A program made the position numbers and the translations under genes. Below the pieces are notes generated by a model. It saw only the letters and a program-made list of their open reading frames with translations. It was not told the origin of the DNA and made no database searches. A DNA stretch of 34,267 nt from an uncultured Caulobacteraceae bacterium (GTDB lineage: Bacteria > Pseudomonadota > Alphaproteobacteria > Caulobacterales > Caulobacteraceae): positions 1 through 34,267 of the forward strand of contig CAIQDO010000360.1 of assembly GCA_903870555.1 (NCBI GenBank), read 5' to 3'. The number at the start of each line of letters is the position of its first letter. The stretch's first letter is position 1. Of this stretch, positions 28,015-34,267 are shown piece after piece.

Positions 28015-31000
28015 CTGTCTCAACCCTTCGACATCAAGACCCTGGCGGGCGATCCCGGACCCCTGACGCTCTCGGGGGCGCCCGAAGGGTTCGACGCCCT
28101 GGTGATGGCCGACATCATGCGGCTGCGCGGCGGCCTCGGCGTTTTCGTGGCCCGGGACGGTTCACGCGCTTCGGCCTTCGCCGACGCCCTCACATTCTTC
28201 GCGCCCGAACTTGAAATCATTCACTTCCCGGCCTGGGACTGCCTGCCCTACGACCGCGTCGGGCCGTCGGCCGGCGTGGCCGCCCTGCGCATGGCCACCC
28301 TGACCCGGCTGGCCCGTGGCCTGGATCCGAAAAAGCCGTGCCTTCTGCTGACGACCGCCCCGGCCCTGATGCAGCGCGTCCCGCCCCGGCAGGCCGTCAG
28401 CGCCGCCGGCTACGCCGCCACCGTCGGCAACAGCGTCGATGTCGCCGATCTTGAACGCTACTTCGCCGTCAACGGCTACCAGCGCGCCTCGACGGTGTCG
28501 GAGCGCGGAGAGTTCGCCGTGCGCGGCGGCGTCATCGATGTCTTCCCACCGGCGGCGGACGAGCCGGTCCGGTTGGATCTGTTCGGCGAAACGCTCGAAT
28601 CGATTCGCGCCTTCGACCGCGAGACCCAGCGCTCGACCAAACAGCTCAAGGCCGTCGACCTGCGTCCGGTCAGCGAGACCCTGCTCGACGCCAGCGCGAT
28701 CGCCCGTTTCCGGTCGGGCTATCTGGCCGCCTTCGGCGCCCCCGGCGACGACCCGCTCTACGCCACCGTCAGCGAGGGCGGCCGGCGCGCGGGAATGGAG
28801 CACTGGCTGCCCCTGTTCTACGAGACCCTTGAGACCCTGTTCGACTATCTCCCGCCGACCGTGCTGATCGCCCTGGACCACCTGGCCGTGGAGGCCCGCG
28901 ACGAGCGGCTCGCCGTTATCGCCGACGCCTTCGAAGCGCGCGAACAGGCGGAGCGGAAGGTCCACTACCGCGCCCTGCCGCCCGGCGCGCTCTATCTCAC
29001 ATCCCAGGAGTGGGACGGACGGATCGCCATGCGGCCGAGCCGGCAGTTCAACCACTTCCGCGCGGAACCGGCGGCCGGCGTCATCGACCTTGGCGCCAAG
29101 CTCGGCCGCTCCTTCGCCGCCGAGCGAGCGCAGGACAGCGTCAATCTTTTCGAGGCCACGGCCGACCACGCCCGGCGGCTGGCAGCGGCCGGCAAGCGGG
29201 TGCTGTTCGCCTCCTGGTCCGACGGATCGTCGGATCGCCTCGGCTCGATGCTGGCCGATCACGGTCTGAAGGGCGTCTCCCTGGCGCCCTATTGGCAGGC
29301 GGCCAAGGCCGCCGACCCGAAGAAACCGCAGCGCTGCGTCCTGCCGCTGGAGACCGGCTTCGAGACCGACAGCCTGGCGGTGATCTCCGAGACCGATATC
29401 CTCGGCGACCGGCTGGCCAGGCCGCGCCGCAAGCGCCGCGCCTCCAACTTCCTGGCCGAAGCCTCCGCCTTGTCGCCGGGCGATCTGGTGGTTCACGTCG
29501 ATCATGGCATCGGCCGTTACGAGGGTCTTAAGACCCTTGAGGTGATGGAGGCGCCGCACGACTGCCTCGAACTGCACTATTCGGCCGAATCGAAACTCTA
29601 CCTTCCGGTCGAAAATATCGATCTGCTGACGCGCTACGGCGCGGAAGGCGAGGGCGTCCAACTCGACCGATTGGGCGGCGCCGCCTGGCAGTCGCGCAAG
29701 GCCAAGGCCAAGGAACGGCTGCGCGAGATGGCGGAGGGTCTGATCGCCATCGCCGCGGCGCGCGCCACCAAGAGCGTCGAGGAAGTCGATCCGCCCCACG
29801 GCCTGTTCGACGAGTTCTGCGCCCGGTTCCCCTATGATGAGACCGACGACCAGCTCAACGCCATCCACGACGTCCTGACCGATCTCGCGTCGGGCCGGCC
29901 GATGGACCGCCTGATCTGCGGCGACGTCGGCTTCGGCAAGACCGAGGTGGCGCTGCGAGCCGCCTTCGTAATGGCCATGAGTGGCCGTCAGGTGGCCCTC
30001 GTCTGTCCCACAACCCTCCTGGCGCGACAGCACTATTCGACCTTCACCAAGCGCTTCCAGGGCTGGCCGGTCCGGATCAGCCGGCTGTCGCGGCTGGTGC
30101 CGACGGCCGAGGCCAACGACACCCGCGCAGGCCTGGCCAAGGGCGAGATCGAGATCGTCATCGGCACCCACGCGGTGCTGTCGAAGCAGGTCTCGTTCAA
30201 GGATCTCGGCCTGGTCATCGTTGATGAGGAGCAGCACTTTGGGGTCAAGGCCAAGGAGGCGCTGAAGGCGCTTCGGGCCGAGGTCCATGTGATGACCCTC
30301 ACCGCCACGCCGATCCCGCGCACCCTGCAGATGGCGCTGTCTGGCATTCGCGAACTGTCGATCATCGCCACCCCGCCGGTCGACCGATTGGCCGTGCGCA
30401 CCTACGTCACCCCCTGGGATCCGGTGTCGATCCGCGAGGCGCTGCTGCGGGAAAAATACCGCGGTGGCCAGGCCTACTACGTGGCGCCACGCCTGAAGGA
30501 CCTGCCGTTTCTGGAAAAATTTCTCACCGAACAGGTGCCGGAGGTCAAATACGTGGTCGGCCACGGTCAGCTGTCGCCGACCCAGCTCGAGGACGTGATG
30601 AGCGCGTTCTACGAGGGCCGCTATGATGTGTTGCTCTCGACCACCATCGTCGAGTCGGGCCTCGACGTTCCGACCGCAAACACCCTCATCGTCCACCGCG
30701 CCGACATGTTCGGCCTGTCGCAGCTCTACCAACTCCGGGGCCGGGTCGGTCGCGCCAAGGCCCGGGCCTATGCCTATCTGACCACGCCGTTCGAACGCCA
30801 GATTACGGCTCAGGCCGAACGCCGGCTTCACGTGCTTCAGTCGCTCGACAGCCTGGGCGCCGGCTTCCAGCTGGCCAGCCATGACCTCGACATTCGCGGC
30901 GGCGGCAATCTGCTTGGCGATGAACAGTCCGGTCACATCCGCGAGATCGGCGTTGAATTGTATCAACAAATGCTTGAGGACGCGGTGGCCGAACTCAAGT

Positions 31001-31638
31001 CGAAGCCGACCGCCGACGGCGCCGCGGATCCGTCGCTCGACCGCGGTTGGTCGCCCCAGATCAACACGGGCGCAGCTGTACTCATTCCCGAAGCCTATGT
31101 GCCGGACCTCAATGTCCGCCTCGCGCTCTATCGCCGCCTGTCGGAAGCCGAGCGCGCCGATGACCGGGAGGCTCTTGCCGCTGAGCTGATCGACCGTTTC
31201 GGTCCCCTGCCGGATGAGGCGGACCACCTGCTCAAGGTCGTGGCGATCAAAGGCCTCTGTCGGGAAGCCAATGTCTCCAAGATCGACGTCGGTCCCAAGG
31301 GCGCCGTGGTCAGCTTCCGCGCCGACCATTTCGCCCATCCGGTGGGCCTGGTGGCCTTCGTCCAGAAGAACATGGCCGTGTGGCGCCTGCGGCCCGATCA
31401 GAAGGTCGTGATCAAGGGCGAATGGGAGACCCCGGGCCAACGTCTCGCGGCGGCCGAGAAGATCCTGAAAGAATTGGCGAATCTCGCCAAGGGGCCGGCC
31501 GCCGCGCCGCAGCTGTTTCCCTGGATCGCACCGGCGCCCCCCCCGCCGCCGCCGCCGCCAAAACGCGTCGTGGTCAAGCCGCGCCCGGGCGTCGGCTTCA
31601 GGTCCGGGCCCCGTCCGCCATTCAACCGAGGTCGATAG
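28015..31638 (+). CDS. mfd: Transcription-repair coupling factor Mfd (start position uncertain)
   Basis: GDLVVHVDHGIGRYEGLKTL, LICGDVGFGKTEVALRAAF, DEEQHFGVKAKE, TLTATPIPRTLQMALSG, QLRGRVGRAKARAYAYL. Standard start codons begin only at GTG 28102/ATG 28105, but coding similarity seems to extend upstream. Confidence 0.93.
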   Translation: MSQPFDIKTLAGDPGPLTLSGAPEGFDALVMADIMRLRGGLGVFVARDGSRASAFADALTFFAPELEIIHFPAWDCLPYDRVGPSAGVAALRMATLTRLARGLDPKKPCLLLTTAPALMQRVPPRQAVSAAGYAATVGNSVDVADLERYFAVNGYQRASTVSERGEFAVRGGVIDVFPPAADEPVRLDLFGETLESIRAFDRETQRSTKQLKAVDLRPVSETLLDASAIARFRSGYLAAFGAPGDDPLYATVSEGGRRAGMEHWLPLFYETLETLFDYLPPTVLIALDHLAVEARDERLAVIADAFEAREQAERKVHYRALPPGALYLTSQEWDGRIAMRPSRQFNHFRAEPAAGVIDLGAKLGRSFAAERAQDSVNLFEATADHARRLAAAGKRVLFASWSDGSSDRLGSMLADHGLKGVSLAPYWQAAKAADPKKPQRCVLPLETGFETDSLAVISETDILGDRLARPRRKRRASNFLAEASALSPGDLVVHVDHGIGRYEGLKTLEVMEAPHDCLELHYSAESKLYLPVENIDLLTRYGAEGEGVQLDRLGGAAWQSRKAKAKERLREMAEGLIAIAAARATKSVEEVDPPHGLFDEFCARFPYDETDDQLNAIHDVLTDLASGRPMDRLICGDVGFGKTEVALRAAFVMAMSGRQVALVCPTTLLARQHYSTFTKRFQGWPVRISRLSRLVPTAEANDTRAGLAKGEIEIVIGTHAVLSKQVSFKDLGLVIVDEEQHFGVKAKEALKALRAEVHVMTLTATPIPRTLQMALSGIRELSIIATPPVDRLAVRTYVTPWDPVSIREALLREKYRGGQAYYVAPRLKDLPFLEKFLTEQVPEVKYVVGHGQLSPTQLEDVMSAFYEGRYDVLLSTTIVESGLDVPTANTLIVHRADMFGLSQLYQLRGRVGRAKARAYAYLTTPFERQITAQAERRLHVLQSLDSLGAGFQLASHDLDIRGGGNLLGDEQSGHIREIGVELYQQMLEDAVAELKSKPTADGAADPSLDRGWSPQINTGAAVLIPEAYVPDLNVRLALYRRLSEAERADDREALAAELIDRFGPLPDEADHLLKVVAIKGLCREANVSKIDVGPKGAVVSFRADHFAHPVGLVAFVQKNMAVWRLRPDQKVVIKGEWETPGQRLAAAEKILKELANLAKGPAAAPQLFPWIAPAPPPPPPPPKRVVVKPRPGVGFRSGPRPPFNRGR

Positions 31639-31644
31639 CGCCCC

Positions 31645-32214
31645 TCAGGTGACAAGAGGCGGCTGAGCGCCGACCGGAGTCCTGGCCGCCTTGGCGGCGC
31701 GGGCCTCATCAAGCAGCCGCCGCGCCCTGAGCCACATTTCGAGGCTCTGGGTGACCACCATGGCGCCGATCAGCAGGATCAGGGCGTCGGTCACAGTCGC
31801 CGCGGGCACGCCGAGCGACGATCGGGTCTCAAGGGCGAGTCCGCGCAGGGCCATGCGAAGTCCCAGGATGCCGACGATCAGGATCATGCCGACGGGCGAA
31901 GCCCGCGAGGTGATGGCGTGGGTGTCGGGCTCAACCTCGATTCGCATCAATCGGCCGCGCTGCCAGCCGAGGCCCGCGCCGAGGGCGAGAGCGAGGGCGA
32001 AGATCGACAGGCTGACAACATCCGAAGGCACGTGCGACGCCCAAATGGTGGCGCCGATGATCAGGCCAAACAGGATCGGCCGGATCCATAGCAGCTCGAT
32101 TCTCAGCTTGCGCGGCTTTTGGTTGCGCAACATCACCACGACCAAGGCGATCCCGACGGCGATCACCGAGCCCCAAATCTGCCCCCCGCCCGCGACTGGA
32201 AGATCCTGGTTCAT
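31645..32214 (-). CDS. CcdC/DUF1453-like integral membrane protein
   Basis: Four or more hydrophobic helices; WGSVIAVGIALVVVMLRNQKPRKLRIELLWIRPILF. Confidence 0.6.
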   Translation of the reverse strand: MNQDLPVAGGGQIWGSVIAVGIALVVVMLRNQKPRKLRIELLWIRPILFGLIIGATIWASHVPSDVVSLSIFALALALGAGLGWQRGRLMRIEVEPDTHAITSRASPVGMILIVGILGLRMALRGLALETRSSLGVPAATVTDALILLIGAMVVTQSLEMWLRARRLLDEARAAKAARTPVGAQPPLVT

Positions 32215-32394
32215 CTCGGCCTGTCCCCCAAAGCCCTCGAAGTTGACCGACAGTAACGTCCATCCAACGTAACGGAAAGGCGAACGGCGCTTGCCTGACC
32301 GAGGGGCAGGGGCTGTGATAGGGAGGCATCAAGGTCGCCGGAACGCCGGCGCCGCAGACGCCGTCGAACCGGCGCCCATAGAGGAAACAAGATC

Positions 32395-33522
32395 ATGAGT
32401 CAGGGACCGCTGTCGGGCCTCAAGGTCCTCGAATTCGCAGGCATCGGGCCTGGGCCGTTCTGCGGCATGCTGCTGTCGGATCTCGGCGCCGATGTCGTGC
32501 GTATCGACCGCAAGGGCGGCGGGCGCGGCTCAAAGACCGACATCACCTCTCGGGGGCGCCGGTCGGTGGCGATGGACCTCAAGTCGCCCGCGGCGGTTGA
32601 AGCCTGCCTCAAGCTGATGGAAACGGCCGACGCGGTGTTCGAAGGTTTCCGTCCCGGCGTGATGGAACGGCTGGGCCTCGGTCCGGAGGTGGCCCTCAAA
32701 CGCAACCCGAAGCTGGTCTATGGCCGGATGACCGGATGGGGCCAGACCGGTCCCTATGCCAACGCCGCCGGCCATGACATGAACTACATCGCCATCAGCG
32801 GCGCGTTAGGCGCGATCGGCACGGCCGAGAAACCCATTCCGCCACTCAACCTGGTTGGCGACTTCGGCGGTGGGGCGCTCTATCTCGCCTTTGGACTGCT
32901 CGCCGGTGTGATTCACGCCCGGTCGTCCGGTCAGGGTCAGGTGATCGACTGCGCCATGAGCGACGGCGCGGCGTCGTTGATGTCGATGTTCTACGGCTTC
33001 AAGGCGGCCGGCGCATGGACCGAAACCCGCCGGTCCAACCTGTTGGACGGCGGCGCTCACTTCTATGACACCTATCAATGCGCCGACGGGGAGTGGATCG
33101 CCATCGGCTCGATCGAACCTCAGTTCTACGCCCTGCTGCTGGAAAAGACCGGCATCACCGATCCGGCGTTCAAGGCTCAGATGGACCGCACCCAATGGCC
33201 GGCGCTTCGCGAGAAGCTGGCGGTGGCGATCGCCGGCAAGACGCGAGACGAGTGGTGCGACATCATGGCTGGAACCGACGTCTGTTTCGGACCGGTTCTG
33301 AGTCTCGAAGAGGCGCCCAAACACGCCCACAATGTCGCCAGGCAGACCTTCGTCGAGATCGATGGCGTCATTCAGCCGGCGCCGGCGCCTCGGTTCTCCG
33401 CCACGCCGGGGGCGATCGCCGGACCGCCGCCCGCCATCGGCGCGCACAACCGTGCCGCTCTTGAGGGCTGGGGCTTTTCGGCCGCGGACATCGGCGCACT
33501 CGAGGCCGGTGGCGCACTCTGA
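32395..33522 (+). CDS. CaiB/BaiF CoA-transferase family protein, alpha-methylacyl-CoA racemase type
   Basis: [77 protein letters not shown]. Confidence 0.92.
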   Translation: MSQGPLSGLKVLEFAGIGPGPFCGMLLSDLGADVVRIDRKGGGRGSKTDITSRGRRSVAMDLKSPAAVEACLKLMETADAVFEGFRPGVMERLGLGPEVALKRNPKLVYGRMTGWGQTGPYANAAGHDMNYIAISGALGAIGTAEKPIPPLNLVGDFGGGALYLAFGLLAGVIHARSSGQGQVIDCAMSDGAASLMSMFYGFKAAGAWTETRRSNLLDGGAHFYDTYQCADGEWIAIGSIEPQFYALLLEKTGITDPAFKAQMDRTQWPALREKLAVAIAGKTRDEWCDIMAGTDVCFGPVLSLEEAPKHAHNVARQTFVEIDGVIQPAPAPRFSATPGAIAGPPPAIGAHNRAALEGWGFSAADIGALEAGGAL

Positions 33523-33630
33523 CAAAACCGTAAGTTTCCATTCATCCACGGTTCAGGCGGCGGCCCGTAAACAGGCAATGTTGATGGCCGCCGCGCTTTC
33601 CCGTCCCTCGCTACGGCGGCCTCAATCAGG

Positions 33631-33687
33631 ACGAGGTTTTCTTCCTGGCGGCGCGCCGTTCCCCCCAGCGGCGCGCCGTACCTCGTT
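33631..33687. repeat. Nested inverted/direct repeat with two GGCGCGCC sites
   Basis: ACGAGGT...CGGCGCGCCG-ttccccccag-CGGCGCGCCG-t-ACCTCGT between convergent genes. Confidence 0.6.
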
Positions 33688-33701
33688 CGCTTGAGGTCGG
33701 T

Positions 33702-33947
33702 TCAATTTGGCTTGCGCAGCGTGACGGTGATCAGGCCGTCTTTGGCGGTCACCTCCAGAACTTCCAGCCCAGCCTGAACCGCGAAATGGGGGGCGTCGAT
33801 TCGCGCCATGGGATCGTCGGCCAGAAGGCGCAGGATCGCGCCGGCCGGGGCCGAATCGCAGGCTCGACGCAGTCGGAGCGTGGGGACGGGGCAGCGGTGA
33901 CCGCGCGCATCGACCAGAATCTCATCCACGACCGGATTTTCCTTCAA
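33702..33947 (-). CDS. TusA/SirA-like sulfurtransferase family protein
   Basis: VDARGHRCPVPTLRLRRA (CPxP motif) followed by LLADDPMARIDAPHFAVQAG. Confidence 0.88.
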   Translation of the reverse strand: MKENPVVDEILVDARGHRCPVPTLRLRRACDSAPAGAILRLLADDPMARIDAPHFAVQAGLEVLEVTAKDGLITVTLRKPN

Positions 33948-34047
33948 GGATGAAAGGCATACGCCGCAAACGCGCCACCGGGCGCCCTTAGCTGTCGCGG
34001 GGAGACTAGCCGACGGTCGGTCCGACGGGTAGAGCGGCGCGCTGTCG

Positions 34048-34267
34048 ATGTTGGAGCCTCAATACCCCGTGGACGAGACCTGCGAGCTAACCGTGGTCGT
34101 GCCCACGTTCAACGAGCGCGACAATATCGCGCCGTTGATGCGCCGGCTCAGGCAGGCCCTGCAAGGCGTGTCATGGCAGGCGATCTTCGTTGACGACAAT
34201 TCTCCAGACGGCACGGCGGAGGCGGTCAAGGCTCTCGCCGCGGTCGACCAAGGCATTGTCTGCATCA
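34048..34267 (+). CDS. Family 2 glycosyltransferase (polyprenol/dolichol-phosphate mannosyltransferase-like), truncated by window end
   Basis: MLEPQYPVDETCELTVVVPTFNERDNIAPLMRRL...WQAIFVDDNSPDGTAEAV; open to the last base. Confidence 0.88.
   Translation, partial: MLEPQYPVDETCELTVVVPTFNERDNIAPLMRRLRQALQGVSWQAIFVDDNSPDGTAEAVKALAAVDQGIVCI

Noticed and set aside
28162-31440. 1092-aa minus-strand ORF opposite mfd
   Set aside because: Antisense shadow ORF of a GC-rich gene; translation has no recognisable domain while the plus strand encodes Mfd motifs throughout.
33332-33694. Plus-strand ORF overlapping the CoA transferase end and the GGCGCGCC repeats
   Set aside because: Mostly out-of-frame reading of the CoA transferase gene plus repeat sequence; no domain or ribosome site.

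Overview
This window is a GC-rich alphaproteobacterial chromosome segment, probably Caulobacterales-like (a gene-content impression, not a database result). It is gene-dense and dominated by core functions. In order it carries: a heme A synthase C-terminus; rplM-rpsI; argC; a Tat-type msrB; class I phaC; an alaC-like aminotransferase-hom-glpX-recJ cluster; tRNA-Glu(TTC); a two-domain cold shock protein; a DUF192 protein; a hotdog thioesterase; tRNA-Pro(TGG); an NDUFS4-like complex I subunit; a REP-like intergenic repeat; a sulfotransferase; tRNA-Arg(TCT); a minus-strand phr-cfa-cysK-sseA-metC run; kdsA-hldE-hldD; a DUF3089 protein; recG; DUF3297; sdhE; mfd; a CcdC-like membrane protein; a CaiB/BaiF (Amacr-type) CoA transferase; a TusA-like protein; and the start of a family 2 glycosyltransferase. 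I see no CRISPR array, prophage, transposon or obviously new multigene system. The points most worth checking are: (i) the phr-cfa-cysK-sseA-metC run behind a candidate ECF11/RpoE-like promoter (TGATCC-N18-TACAAG); (ii) mfd, whose conserved-looking N-terminus extends upstream of any ATG/GTG/TTG, and which shares sdhE's reading frame across a single TAG; (iii) the DUF3089 protein, where the expected nucleophile elbow GxSxG reads GVEQG; (iv) metC, whose last codons and stop lie antisense inside the tRNA-Arg gene; and (v) several hairpin or repeat structures. No searches or folding programs were run.
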